Below, piece after piece: positions 16,081 to 25,324 of a DNA stretch of 64,000 nucleotides. Source of the DNA: Clostridia bacterium. GTDB lineage: Bacteria; Bacillota; Clostridia; Christensenellales; Borkfalkiaceae. The translations under genes were made by a program, and so were the position numbers. Below the pieces are notes generated by a model that made no database searches, was not told where the DNA came from, and saw only the letters and a list, made by a program, of their open reading frames with translations. The stretch is taken from assembly GCA_017473605.1 (NCBI GenBank), contig JAFUKM010000002.1, positions 1 through 64,000 of the forward strand, read 5' to 3'. Each line of letters starts with the position of its first letter. Position 1 is the first letter of the stretch.

Positions 16081-18486
16081 TTAGCCGTCGCAACGCACGC
16101 CGTCTACCGCGCGGTGCGTTACCGCCGTCGCCCGTTTTGCCCCCGATACCGTTTCGCCTTGGCAAAGGGCAACCGCAAATACTTCTTCCACTTTTTCAAC
16201 GGGAATAAAACGAATTTCCTTTTTCACAACTTCGGGGAGTTCTTCCAAATCCTTTTCGTTGCCTTTGGGGATGATTACCGTTTTAATACCCACGCGTCTT
16301 GCCGCCAACGATTTTTCTTTCAACCCGCCGATGGGAAGCACTTTGCCGCGCAACGTAATTTCGCCCGTCATAGCAACGTCGCCTCGTACCTGCCTGCCCG
16401 TAAATGCGGACAATATCGCCGTCGCCATCGTAATACCCGCGCTCGGTCCGTCCTTGGGCGTTGCGCCTTCGGGCACGTGTACGTGCAAATCCTTTTCCGT
16501 AAACGCTTGCTTTTCCACGCCGTATTCTTCCGCGTGCGCACGGATATACGAGAGCGCCGCCTGCGCCGATTCCTTCATCACGTCGCCGAGCTTACCCGTC
16601 AAACGCAGCTCGCCTTTCCCAGGCATCACCGACGCTTCCACCGTAAGCGTCGTACCGCCTACCGCCGTCCAAGCCAAACCGTTTACCGCGCCCACCTGCG
16701 CTTGCAATAATGCCTCGTCGATTTTATAACGCGGCGCGCCAAGCATCGCCTCTATCTTTTCGTTCGTCAGCTTTACTTTCGCCGTACGCTTGTTTTTAGC
16801 GTGTTTCACCGCTATTTTACGGCATATCCCCCCAACCGTGCGCTCCAAACTACGCACGCCCGCTTCACGGGTATAGCCTTCGATTACGAAACGCAACGTT
16901 TCGTTTGAAAACTCCGCGTGCTTGTCCAAAAGCCCATTGGCTTTAAGTTGCTTAGGCACGAGATAGCGCTTGGCAATCTCCGTCTTTTCTTCCAACGTAT
17001 AACCCGACAGCTCGATAATTTCCATACGGTCGCGCAAGGGCGCGGGAATCGTATCGAGCGAGTTCGCCGTCGTGATAAACATTACCTTGCTCAAATCGTA
17101 AGGCGCTTCCAAATATCTATCGCGGAACGTCGCGTTTTGCTCGGGGTCGAGCGCCTCCAAAAGCGCCGCGGCAGGGTCGCCGTGCATATCCGAAGTAATT
17201 TTATCGATTTCGTCGAGCAAGAACACGGGGTTTATCGAACCGGCGTTTTTCATACCGTACAAAATACGTCCGGGCATTGCGCCGATATACGTCCTTCTGT
17301 GCCCGCGGATTTCCGCTTCGTCGCGTACGCCGCCAAGACTCATCCGCACGAATTTCCTGTTTAAAGCGCGCGCTATCGATTGCGCGATGCTCGTTTTACC
17401 GACGCCGGGAGGACCGACAAAGCATAAAATAGGGGCTTTCATATTCCCCGTTAATTTCAACACGGCAAGGTATTCGGTGATGCGTTCTTTGATTTTCTCC
17501 AAACCGTAATGGTCGCTATCCAATACCTTAACGCACTCGTCCAAGCTTTCCGTATCCGTTGTTTCTTCCGTCCAAGGCAGGGATAAAACCTGTTCCAAAT
17601 ACCCTGAAATCACGTTATATTCGGGAGACGACGGCTGCATTTTTTCCATGCGGTCCACTTCCTTCAAGCACTTTTCTTCCAAGTCCTTGGGCAAGCCTTT
17701 CGCCTTGATTTTTTCACGGAATTCGTCCTCTTCTTTCCCATCGTCGCCAAGCTCGTTATGAATCGCTTTTACCTGTTCGCGCAAAAAATATTCCTTTTGC
17801 GACTTATCAATGCTTTGGCGCACCGCGCCTGCAATTTTCTTTTCGATTTTGGAAATTTCCAGCTCATCGTTTAAGCAACGTTCAAACAGCTTTAACCTTT
17901 CCACAACGTCCGCTTCTTCCAAGCTTTGCTGCTTGATTTCCAAGCGCACGCGCATAGCGGAAAGCGCCACGTTCATATACTCGTCCGCGTTTTGACAGCT
18001 TTCCAGCTTTATCGCAATTTCCTTGGAGAGTTTCCCGTCCGCGCCCAAAACGTCTTTCACAAGCGCTTTTGCCGTACGGAAATACGCTTCTTCCAAAATC
18101 TCGTCGCCGTGTTTGATTTTCAGCTCGTCGCAAACGGCGTAAAAATAACCGCTTTCTATTCCGATTTCCCGCGCTTGGGCGCGATAAAGTCCCTCGCACA
18201 GCACGCGAATCGCACCGCCGGGGAGTTGGGATATTTGTTTTACTCTTGCCACGCAACCGACGCTATACACGTCGTCGGCAGATATTTCGTCCTTTTCCGT
18301 AACGCGCTGGGAACAAATCATCACCAGCCTGTCCTGCGTGGAATTGGCGCGGTTTATCGCCTTTAACGTCATTTCTCTTCCCACTTCGAATACGATATTC
18401 GTATTAGGGAACGCCACTTTCCCGCGCAAGGGGATTACAGGCAAAAGATTCGTTTTTGTCAAATTGTCTATCATATAATTTTCCAT
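16081..18486 (-). CDS. lon: ATP-dependent protease Lon (LonA)
   Basis: About 801 residues, usual Lon length. LonN domain begins LPVIPLRGKVAFPN, a coiled-coil middle follows, then the AAA+ module with Walker A GPPGVGKTS and Walker B LLDEIDK. The C-terminal protease has the catalytic Ser in GPSAG (about residue 682) and Lys in GGLKEK. It degrades misfolded and regulatory cytoplasmic proteins. Start choice is open: ATG 18486 sits 6 nt after a candidate -10 (AATAAT) and has no Shine-Dalgarno; ATG 18474 has a weak GGA upstream; TTG 18504 would lie upstream of the transcript. Confidence 0.93.
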   Translation of the reverse strand: MENYMIDNLTKTNLLPVIPLRGKVAFPNTNIVFEVGREMTLKAINRANSTQDRLVMICSQRVTEKDEISADDVYSVGCVARVKQISQLPGGAIRVLCEGLYRAQAREIGIESGYFYAVCDELKIKHGDEILEEAYFRTAKALVKDVLGADGKLSKEIAIKLESCQNADEYMNVALSAMRVRLEIKQQSLEEADVVERLKLFERCLNDELEISKIEKKIAGAVRQSIDKSQKEYFLREQVKAIHNELGDDGKEEDEFREKIKAKGLPKDLEEKCLKEVDRMEKMQPSSPEYNVISGYLEQVLSLPWTEETTDTESLDECVKVLDSDHYGLEKIKERITEYLAVLKLTGNMKAPILCFVGPPGVGKTSIAQSIARALNRKFVRMSLGGVRDEAEIRGHRRTYIGAMPGRILYGMKNAGSINPVFLLDEIDKITSDMHGDPAAALLEALDPEQNATFRDRYLEAPYDLSKVMFITTANSLDTIPAPLRDRMEIIELSGYTLEEKTEIAKRYLVPKQLKANGLLDKHAEFSNETLRFVIEGYTREAGVRSLERTVGGICRKIAVKHAKNKRTAKVKLTNEKIEAMLGAPRYKIDEALLQAQVGAVNGLAWTAVGGTTLTVEASVMPGKGELRLTGKLGDVMKESAQAALSYIRAHAEEYGVEKQAFTEKDLHVHVPEGATPKDGPSAGITMATAILSAFTGRQVRGDVAMTGEITLRGKVLPIGGLKEKSLAARRVGIKTVIIPKGNEKDLEELPEVVKKEIRFIPVEKVEEVFAVALCQGETVSGAKRATAVTHRAVDGVRCDG

Positions 18487-18492
18487 ATATTT

Positions 18493-18521
18493 ATTATTAC
18501 CCAAAAATACCGTCCGTTAAA
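18493..18521 (-). promoter_or_regulatory. Candidate leaderless promoter of lon
   Basis: TTTAAC (18516-18521), 17 bp, AATAAT (18493-18498), then 6 nt to ATG 18486. The -10 lacks its first T, so this is weaker than the other leaderless promoters here. Confidence 0.35.
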
Positions 18522-18522
18522 C

Positions 18523-18595
18523 CTATCCGTCTACGACAACGCTACATATAAGCATTACTGAACGATAGAAAAACTTGCCAGCGGCGGCTCACCGC
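18523..18595. repeat. Intergenic repeat element, copy at the lon-parB gap
   Basis: Contains the core CGTCTACGACAACGCTACAT followed by ATAAGC, A-ACGATAGAAA and a short GGCGG/CCGCC hairpin, all shared with the copy at 49191-49267 and partly with 37263-37316 and 56204-56252. Confidence 0.6.
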
Positions 18596-18596
18596 C

Positions 18597-19433
18597 TCAA
18601 CGCTCGAAGCTTTCAATCATATCCAAAAATTCCTCGAAACGGTATAAGTCTTCGGGGGAATAATAATCGATATAAATTCTACCCTTTTTCTCGTTGCCGA
18701 TAAGCGACACTTTCGTGCGGAATACGCCGCGCATACGCTCTACAAACGCCTTTAACTGCTCGTTTCTCGCCGCCGATTTCGCTTGGTTTTCCTGCTGTAA
18801 TACTTCGGGCGGCGTAAGATACGCTTTCACCGCGCGTTCCATCTCCCGCACCGAATATTCCCGTTTTATCGCCTCTTCCGCAAACGCGTACTGCTTTTCT
18901 TGCGGTACTCTTACGAGCGCACGCGCGTGCCCCGCCGAGATTTTTCCACTCTCTATCAGCCCCAAAACTTCGGGGGCAAGCGTTAGAAGACGTAACGTAT
19001 TGGCTACCGCCGGACGGGATATTCCGACGAGCGACGCCACGTCATCCTGCGTTAAATTGCAATCGCTCACCAGGCGTTTCATTAAGTAAGCTTCTTCCAA
19101 AGCAGGTAGATTTTCACCCTTTAACCGTTCGATAAGCGAAAAGATTTCCGCATTTTTTTCCGTAAAATTATATACGCGCGCGTCCGCCTGCGTTGCGCCC
19201 GATAATTTCGCCGCGTAAAAATCTTTATCCGCCGCCAACAGCCGCAGTCTGCCGTTTTCCGTTTCGTTGACGGCAAACACGGGCAAACCGTTTAATAAAA
19301 AGTACGCCGCGCGCGTTTTTAAGTCCTTTTTATCCCACGCGTCTATATCCGTATCCGCGTCGATAAGCGATAAGGGGACTTTCCGCGTTTCAAAACGCAC
19401 GTCTATCGTCTTTCTCGTTTTTGCTCGTTTCAT
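18597..19433 (-). CDS. Divergent ParB/Noc-like protein lacking CTP-binding motifs
   Basis: 278 residues. The central helix-turn-helix (about 125-175, LTQDDVASLVGISRPAVANTLRLL and the GHARALV segment) is clearly ParB/KorB type, and a C-terminal region (about 210-278) resembles a dimerisation tail. The N-terminal CTPase domain is present in outline but its boxes are lost: QPR is absent after VPLSLID, GERR is AADKD (67-71) and the ENIQR box is ERLKG. ParB proteins need these residues to bind CTP and slide on DNA. No ParA gene accompanies it. It follows ftsH in an operon. Confidence 0.75.
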   Translation of the reverse strand: MKRAKTRKTIDVRFETRKVPLSLIDADTDIDAWDKKDLKTRAAYFLLNGLPVFAVNETENGRLRLLAADKDFYAAKLSGATQADARVYNFTEKNAEIFSLIERLKGENLPALEEAYLMKRLVSDCNLTQDDVASLVGISRPAVANTLRLLTLAPEVLGLIESGKISAGHARALVRVPQEKQYAFAEEAIKREYSVREMERAVKAYLTPPEVLQQENQAKSAARNEQLKAFVERMRGVFRTKVSLIGNEKKGRIYIDYYSPEDLYRFEEFLDMIESFER

Positions 19434-19455
19434 CCTCCGCTCCTTGTAACAAACA

Positions 19456-19476
19456 GAGCTGCTTTTTGGGCAGCTC
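19456..19476 (-). terminator. Hairpin between ftsH and the ParB-like gene
   Basis: GAGCTGC (19456-19462) pairs with GCAGCTC (19470-19476). The sequence after it on the minus strand is only moderately T-rich, so it may attenuate rather than stop transcription into the ParB-like gene. Confidence 0.4.
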
Positions 19477-19497
19477 CGTTCCTTGTTTTACAAACAA

Positions 19498-21507
19498 TTA
19501 TTTCTCTTCATCACTATCCGTGCGCTCTACGCTCGGCTCGTCCTTGGCGTCCTCTTTTTCCGTTTCGTCGTGGACGATATGCTCTGCCGTAGGCTTGGTT
19601 ACGGAAGCGAACGGATTGCTTTGGTGCGTGCCTTCGCGTTCGTCCATATACGCGATAACTTCCTTATAGCTTGCGCCTTTCATCAGCATCGCCACTTCCT
19701 CCGTGTAAATCGTTTCTTTTTCCACGAGCACACGGGACATATTGTCCATAATCGAACGGTTTTCTTTCAACAGTTTCGTGGCGCGCGTATGCGCTTCGGT
19801 AATCAGTCTACGAATTTCCGCGTCAATCGTCGCCGCCGTTTCCTGCGAGTATCCGCCGCGGCTTTGATTGCCGTATTCCATACCCATAAACACGGGTTGG
19901 TCGGAATCATACGCCACAAGACCGAGTTTATCGCTCATACCCCATTGCGTTACCATACGGCGCGCAAGTTCGGATACGTGCTGCAAATCGGCGCTCGCGC
20001 CCGTCGTTACGTCTTGAATTACAAGCTCTTCCGCAACTCTGCCGCCGAGCGACATACAAATATTATCCACGAGTTTGTTATACGAAACGTCGTTGTCGTC
20101 CGTTTCGGGACGAGTCATCGTATACCCAGCCGCTCTGCCGCGGGGAATAATCGACACTTCGTGCACAGGGTCGCAATGCTTACAAAGACAAGCAAGGACG
20201 GCGTGGCCCGATTCGTGATACGCCGTACAGCGTTTGTCCGATTCGGTGACGACGCGGCTCTTCTTTTGCGGTCCCATCAATACCTTGTTGATACCGTCGT
20301 ACAGTTCGAGATTGCCAATCATATTCTTGCCTGCGCGCGCCGCCAAAATCGCCGCTTCGTTCAAAAGGTTGGCAAGCTCTGCGCCGGAGAACCCTGCCGT
20401 GATACGCGCTACCGTCTTGAAGTTGACGTCGGGCGCCATCGGTTTGTTTCTCGCGTGTACTTTCAGAATTTGCTCACGCCCCTTTACGTCGGGCAAGTTT
20501 ACGTTGATTTGTCTGTCGAATCTACCCGGACGGAGCACAGCAGGGTCGAGAATATCCGCGCGGTTGGTCGCCGCCATAATGATAATGCCTTCATTGCTTT
20601 CAAACCCGTCCATTTGCACGAGAATTTGGTTGAGCGTTTGTTCTCTTTCGTCGTGTCCGCCGCCAAGACCTGCGCCGCGACGACGGCCTACCGCGTCGAT
20701 TTCGTCGATGAAAATGATACAAGGCTGGTTTTTCTTCGCCATGTCGAACAAATCGCGCACGCGCTTGGCGCCGACGCCCACGTACATTTCTACGAAATCG
20801 GAGCCGGATACCGAGAAGAAGGGAACGCCCGCTTCGCCCGCTACCGCTTTGGCGAACAGCGTTTTACCCGTGCCCGGAGGCCCTACGAGAAGTACCCCCG
20901 AAGGAATACGCGCGCCGAGAGAAGAAAACTTTTTCGGACTGCGTAAAAATTCCACGACTTCCGCAAGTTCTTCTTTTTCTTCTTCCGCGCCCGCAACATC
21001 GGAAAAGCGTACTTTCAAATTGCTTTGTACGTGCGTTTTGCTCTTATTCATACCCATTGCGTTGTTCGCGCTGCCCGTTGCGCTACGCATTAACGCAAAG
21101 AACAACACGCCGATGAGCACGATACCGAGCACGGGAAGAATACTCGACCAAATACTGCCCGCGTTCGGGTCAGCCATTTCCAACGTTACGTTCGCCATAA
21201 CGGCAGGGTTCGCCGCCTTCAATTCTTCCCAAAACCAGGAATAGGAAATATAATCGTAAATACTCGGCCCGCCCGACACGCTGTATACGGTTACTTTGCT
21301 TCCTTCGATAAATTCCGCTTGCCAAGTATATCCGTCAATATAGAAATTCACTTCCGCCGTAGCAGGGAGCTTCTTAAATTCTTCCATCAACTGATTGTAC
21401 GGAATTTCCTGCGCTTGATTGAGAAGCGAACTGATTAAAAATCCGATTGCTACAATCGCCACGATTCCGACGACAATCCAAATAAGGTTTCTTGTTTTCT
21501 TGTTCAA
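19498..21507 (-). CDS. ftsH: ATP-dependent zinc metalloprotease FtsH
   Basis: 669 residues, usual length. Two transmembrane segments (about 7-27 and 118-138) flank an extracytoplasmic domain; the AAA+ module has Walker A GPPGTGKT and Walker B IIFIDEID, a second-region-of-homology Arg, and the protease carries zinc motif HESGH with a later Asp ligand. It degrades membrane and cytoplasmic proteins at the inner membrane. The start is TTG 21507 with AAAGGAG 8 nt upstream. The acidic tail of about 40 residues is typical. The promoter at 21648-21676 leaves a leader of about 135 nt. Confidence 0.95.
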   Translation of the reverse strand: MNKKTRNLIWIVVGIVAIVAIGFLISSLLNQAQEIPYNQLMEEFKKLPATAEVNFYIDGYTWQAEFIEGSKVTVYSVSGGPSIYDYISYSWFWEELKAANPAVMANVTLEMADPNAGSIWSSILPVLGIVLIGVLFFALMRSATGSANNAMGMNKSKTHVQSNLKVRFSDVAGAEEEKEELAEVVEFLRSPKKFSSLGARIPSGVLLVGPPGTGKTLFAKAVAGEAGVPFFSVSGSDFVEMYVGVGAKRVRDLFDMAKKNQPCIIFIDEIDAVGRRRGAGLGGGHDEREQTLNQILVQMDGFESNEGIIIMAATNRADILDPAVLRPGRFDRQINVNLPDVKGREQILKVHARNKPMAPDVNFKTVARITAGFSGAELANLLNEAAILAARAGKNMIGNLELYDGINKVLMGPQKKSRVVTESDKRCTAYHESGHAVLACLCKHCDPVHEVSIIPRGRAAGYTMTRPETDDNDVSYNKLVDNICMSLGGRVAEELVIQDVTTGASADLQHVSELARRMVTQWGMSDKLGLVAYDSDQPVFMGMEYGNQSRGGYSQETAATIDAEIRRLITEAHTRATKLLKENRSIMDNMSRVLVEKETIYTEEVAMLMKGASYKEVIAYMDEREGTHQSNPFASVTKPTAEHIVHDETEKEDAKDEPSVERTDSDEEK

Positions 21508-21647
21508 AATCTTTACTCCTTTCGTTTTACGTTCGCATTGTTAGTTTGCCTAAAAAACCGAATCGTAATACCTAATTTTAACCCCTAATCCCGTCCTGTT
21601 AAACAACAAAGGGGAATCTCCCTTGGCTTTTACGCCTATTTTTCCTT

Positions 21648-21676
21648 ATTTTACCATATTTTATTCGCTTTTTCAA
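21648..21676 (-). promoter_or_regulatory. ftsH promoter with long leader
   Basis: TTGAAA (21671-21676), 17 bp, TAAAAT (21648-21653). The leader to TTG 21507 is about 135 nt and contains a short AAGGG/CCCTT hairpin near 21609-21625. Confidence 0.7.
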
Positions 21677-21746
21677 GCGTTTCCGCATTGAGAAATGCAA
21701 AGCTTTATCAAACGTTCACAAAATTTAACAAAATGCTCACTTGCCG

Positions 21747-22364
21747 TTATAAGAAGCTCTCCACCAAAATCTTGACGCCTATTCCGATAAGCACCAACCC
21801 GCCGAAAAAGCCTGCTTTATCCGCGAGTTTATTCCCCACAAATTTGCCGATATACACCGCGCCGATAACGAGCATAAACGTGATGACGCCAATCGTCAGC
21901 GTCGCGCCCCATACGCCAAGCGCCAATCCACCCTCGGAAATCGCCGCCATCTGCAAGGTTACGCCTACTGCAAGCGCGTCGATAGACGTTGCTATCGCCT
22001 GCATACACAGCTTTCCTATGGACAGCTCTTTGCACGCGCAGTCGCAGGTCTCTTCTCCGAGCTTTCTATGCTGACATTTTTCCCAAATGCAATCGAACAA
22101 CATTTTTCCGCCCAAGAACACGAGCAAGCCAAAGGATATCCAAGCGGAAATTTTCTCAAACGTACCCAAAAACGCATTGGCTATGATTCCCGTTATAAAA
22201 TATCCGATAAGCGGCATTAAGAACTGGAAAAAACCGAAAAAACCGCCGATAAGCAACGTGCGTTTGAGCGGCATTTTCGGATTGGTCATCCCGTCCGTCA
22301 TCCCTACGGCGCATGCGTCCATCGCAAGCGCCACCGCCAAAAGCAGAATCTCATAAACCTGCAT
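21747..22364 (-). CDS. mntP: Manganese efflux pump MntP
   Basis: A 205-residue, six-helix MntP (YebN) exporter. The two repeat signatures are visible: LAMDACAVG near residue 13 and TSIDALAVG near 125, each with the conserved Asp in the membrane. The loop between the halves (about 92-120) holds six cysteines and a His (CIWEKCQH, CDCAC), denser than I expect for the family and possibly metal-binding. AAGGAG precedes the ATG. Last gene of the greA operon, 11 nt after tmk. Confidence 0.88.
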   Translation of the reverse strand: MQVYEILLLAVALAMDACAVGMTDGMTNPKMPLKRTLLIGGFFGFFQFLMPLIGYFITGIIANAFLGTFEKISAWISFGLLVFLGGKMLFDCIWEKCQHRKLGEETCDCACKELSIGKLCMQAIATSIDALAVGVTLQMAAISEGGLALGVWGATLTIGVITFMLVIGAVYIGKFVGNKLADKAGFFGGLVLIGIGVKILVESFL

Positions 22365-22375
22365 ATAAATACTCC

Positions 22376-22999
22376 TTATAAACAGTTCTTACTCTTCAAC
22401 GCCGCAATTACTTGTCGAAAAATTTCATCGGGAGTATTTTTACCGTCGATACGGATAAAGCGCTCGGGTTCGGCGTTTGCCAAACCGTCAAAACCGACGT
22501 ATACCCGTTCATGGAACGCCATACCCGCCTGCTCCAACCTGTCGTTCTCATCCGCTCCGTGCTTTCTCTTAAACGCGTCCGCAGGCGTTAAATCGATAAA
22601 CACCGTCGCGTCGGGCAAATAGTTTTCAAGCGCGTACGCATTGATTTTACGGATAAAATCCTCCCCCAACCCGCGCGCGTGCGCTTGATAGGCAAGCGAA
22701 GAATCCACGTATCTGTCGCAAATAACCAGCTTCCCTTCCGCGAGCGCGGGAGCAACCTTATCGTGTAAATGCTGTACTCTTGCCGCCGCGTAAAGGAGCG
22801 CTTCGCACTCGTCCGTCATTTCCGCGTTCTTGCCGCTCAATAAAATCTCCCGAATCGCTTCGGAAATCTTGCCGCCGCCCGGTTCTCGCGTAAATACGTG
22901 GGGGATATTTTTTTCCGTTAAATACTCGCTCAACTTTTTGAGTTGCGTGCTTTTGCCGCAACCGTCGCAACCCTCAAACGTAATAAACTTACCTTTCAT
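22376..22999 (-). CDS. tmk: Thymidylate kinase
   Basis: A 207-residue dTMP kinase. The P-loop FEGCDGCGKST (about 7-17) has Cys where others have Leu or Gly. The TMP-binding REPGG, the DRYVDSSLAYQ segment and a lid region near 145 are complete. It phosphorylates dTMP to dTDP in the cytoplasm. The gene follows an Orn/Lys/Arg decarboxylase-like gene by 3 nt, the conserved yaaO-tmk pairing of Bacillota; holB and ricT, usually nearby, are at 44.9-46.8 kb instead. Confidence 0.95.
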   Translation of the reverse strand: MKGKFITFEGCDGCGKSTQLKKLSEYLTEKNIPHVFTREPGGGKISEAIREILLSGKNAEMTDECEALLYAAARVQHLHDKVAPALAEGKLVICDRYVDSSLAYQAHARGLGEDFIRKINAYALENYLPDATVFIDLTPADAFKRKHGADENDRLEQAGMAFHERVYVGFDGLANAEPERFIRIDGKNTPDEIFRQVIAALKSKNCL

Positions 23000-23002
23000 A
23001 TC

Positions 23003-24286
23003 TTATTCCTTTTCTTCGGCTTTAAATACCGAAATTTCCTTTCCTTTTATGCCGAACGCGTTATCCGCGTTTTGTAACAGCCGTATTTTTTCTTCCGTAA
23101 TCACTTCACCCACGCAAATCAGCGGCGTACACGGGGGAAAAAGCCCGCAAAATTCAGCGCATATACGCCCTATGCTTTTTTCCATCTCTACCCACTCTTT
23201 TTCGCCTGTTTTTTCAAAAACAACGGGGGCAGGTACGTCGTCAACGGGGACGTACAGATATGTTTCAAACAAGGCGGCAAGCCGTTTTTTCAGCCGTAAA
23301 AAATCCCTTTTGGTTGTAGCTGGGGAAAGATAGAACGTTACCGCGTTCCCGTCGCAAAACTCGGCGTATACGCCTTCCTTCCGCAAACGTTCGTGTACAA
23401 TTTCCGCGTTTTTTCCAAACAACGCCACGATTTTCGTCCAATCGTCGCCTAAATACAGCCTATCCGTACCCTTTTGCCAAGCCGAAGCTTGCGTTTGCAA
23501 CCACTCGTTTTGCGGATATTTCGCCGCATATTCCACACTCGCCATAATCGGATAAGACGGGCTGGTCGTGCGGAAAATATCCACCGCGCGCGCCAGCTTT
23601 TGAGAAAGCGCCGCAGTTTTTGCGCAAACGATAGCCCCTTGGGTAAGCGCAGGCAAGCTCTTATGCACGCCGTCCACCCATAAATCGGCGTACTCGCCTG
23701 CGTACAACGTTTTATTAAAATGTAAATGTCCGCCATGCGCGCCGTCGATAACGAGCATTTTTCCCGTATTTTTACAATACTCCCCAATCGCTTGCAAATC
23801 GGGGATATTCCCGTAATAATCGGGGGAAGTAATAAAAACGGCGTCCGCATCCGCCTGCTCTATATCCGAAAGCGTAACAGGCAAAGGAATTCCGCCTTTT
23901 TTTTCGACAGGTAGCAAGACGGGGGAAATCCCCAAAAGCGCGCAACCGTTAAACACGCTTTTGTGCGAATCTTCCCGCACCGCCAAGCGCTTTACCCCCG
24001 AAGATTTCGCCGTAAAAAGCATCGAGAGCACGCCTGCCGTGCTCCCGTCCGTAATTATAAAAGCGGAATTTGCGCCCAAAATGCGCGCTATATCTTCTTG
24101 CGCACGCGCAATACAACCGCGAGGAGAAGATAAATTGTCTGAAAAAGACAATTCCGTAATATCCCATTTCCCCACTTTATGTCCCGGGGTATGAAAGGAG
24201 ATATGCGGTTTTTGCGCCGCCGTACTTAACATTTGAAAAATATGGCAATCGGCAAGAACACGCTTGTTTTTGAATACTTTACGCAT
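23003..24286 (-). CDS. Fold-type I PLP enzyme, Orn/Lys/Arg decarboxylase family (YaaO-like)
   Basis: 427 residues. It starts with the family motif HTPGHK, has the SPDYYGNIPD substrate-loop region, the cofactor Asp in VIDGAHGGH and the Schiff-base Lys in WVDGVHKSLPALTQG. It lacks the N-terminal wing domain of large inducible decarboxylases, as YaaO/SpeA-like short forms do. Substrate (arginine, lysine or ornithine) is not decidable. ATG 24286 lacks a clear Shine-Dalgarno site; the frame runs to a TTG at 24331 overlapping the upstream gene. Confidence 0.8.
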   Translation of the reverse strand: MRKVFKNKRVLADCHIFQMLSTAAQKPHISFHTPGHKVGKWDITELSFSDNLSSPRGCIARAQEDIARILGANSAFIITDGSTAGVLSMLFTAKSSGVKRLAVREDSHKSVFNGCALLGISPVLLPVEKKGGIPLPVTLSDIEQADADAVFITSPDYYGNIPDLQAIGEYCKNTGKMLVIDGAHGGHLHFNKTLYAGEYADLWVDGVHKSLPALTQGAIVCAKTAALSQKLARAVDIFRTTSPSYPIMASVEYAAKYPQNEWLQTQASAWQKGTDRLYLGDDWTKIVALFGKNAEIVHERLRKEGVYAEFCDGNAVTFYLSPATTKRDFLRLKKRLAALFETYLYVPVDDVPAPVVFEKTGEKEWVEMEKSIGRICAEFCGLFPPCTPLICVGEVITEEKIRLLQNADNAFGIKGKEISVFKAEEKE

Positions 24287-24299
24287 ACCGTATCGTAGG

Positions 24300-25286
24300 T
24301 TATGCCTGCGTAGGCGTAATGGAAACCGCAATTACCGTATTGAGAAACAGTATCGTTTCGTATTGGAAATCTTGGTCCATATCGGGAAGCAAGAACAACA
24401 TAACGCACATATCCTGCGCGCTCGGCTTTTTCGTACCGTCCGCTGCTTCCACGCTGTAATATACTTGGTTTTTCAAGCCGCTCATTTTGCTTTCGTCAGG
24501 GCAAATGTTCAAGGCATAGTTCCCTTGCAACGCAATTTCGCCCTGTTCCGTCAAATACGGCTCGCCCGTAGACGTGTTCTTATAAACGATATTTTCAAGC
24601 TTTACAATGCCGTCTTGAAGATATTGTTCGAATTTCAAAAACTCCGTACGGTATTTGTTCAAACGCTCTTTTTCGTCTTCGATACCGTCTTCGAGCTTCG
24701 ATTCCTTTCTAAAACGCTTGTCGTTATTCGCCTTGACGCGCGCGCGGAAATCCCGTTCCGCTTTCGCTTCGTTCAGTTCGCCGTTTTGATAATCGCCGTC
24801 AAAATAGTCGTTCAAATAGTCACGCGCACTTTCCAAGTACTCGTCCCAGCTAACGATGTAAGCGCTGTAACGGGCGAAGAAGCTTTCGGGATAGGTAAAC
24901 GCCAACCCTTCCTCTTCCTTTTCCGTGTCGGTAATGTTCGGCACGAACATCATATCTCCTTGCCCCGTCGTAAAACGAGTGTCGCACATCGTGTATCTTT
25001 GGTCGCCTGCCGTCGTCAAGTCGATAACGTCCGCTTCTATCACTTCGTACGAAAATACACCGTTTTCAATCGAAGAATTATACCCGTCGTAGAATTTGCC
25101 GTAATCCAAGGAAACGTTCGCATAATGGTTGAATACGGTAAATTGTTGCGAAGGGGTAATTTGCGTCGACGTCATCGTAAAGATAAGCGACCAAATCACG
25201 ATAAACCCCGCTATGATGCCGATAATTTTCAGCCAATCGTAAGAGAGCAATCTGCCCAATCTCTGTTTCGTTATTTTTGCGTCCAT
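24300..25286 (-). CDS. Hypothetical membrane-anchored protein
   Basis: A 328-residue protein with one N-terminal transmembrane helix (about 20-41) and a large, mostly hydrophilic outer domain. Residues about 135-225 are charged and predicted coiled/helical (rich in Glu, Arg and Lys). The C-terminus is hydrophobic (MCVMLFLLPDMD, ETILFLNTVIAVSI). I do not recognise the family. It lies in the greA-lysS operon, 38 nt after lysS. AGGCGGA precedes the ATG. Confidence 0.6.
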   Translation of the reverse strand: MDAKITKQRLGRLLSYDWLKIIGIIAGFIVIWSLIFTMTSTQITPSQQFTVFNHYANVSLDYGKFYDGYNSSIENGVFSYEVIEADVIDLTTAGDQRYTMCDTRFTTGQGDMMFVPNITDTEKEEEGLAFTYPESFFARYSAYIVSWDEYLESARDYLNDYFDGDYQNGELNEAKAERDFRARVKANNDKRFRKESKLEDGIEDEKERLNKYRTEFLKFEQYLQDGIVKLENIVYKNTSTGEPYLTEQGEIALQGNYALNICPDESKMSGLKNQVYYSVEAADGTKKPSAQDMCVMLFLLPDMDQDFQYETILFLNTVIAVSITPTQA

Positions 25287-25324
25287 AATGTTTTCCGCCT
25301 ATATCAAATTCGTATAACCGATTT

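Noticed and set aside
19483..20946. Long plus-strand ORF opposite ftsH
   Set aside because: Shadow frame of a conserved gene; no ribosome-binding site and biased residue content.
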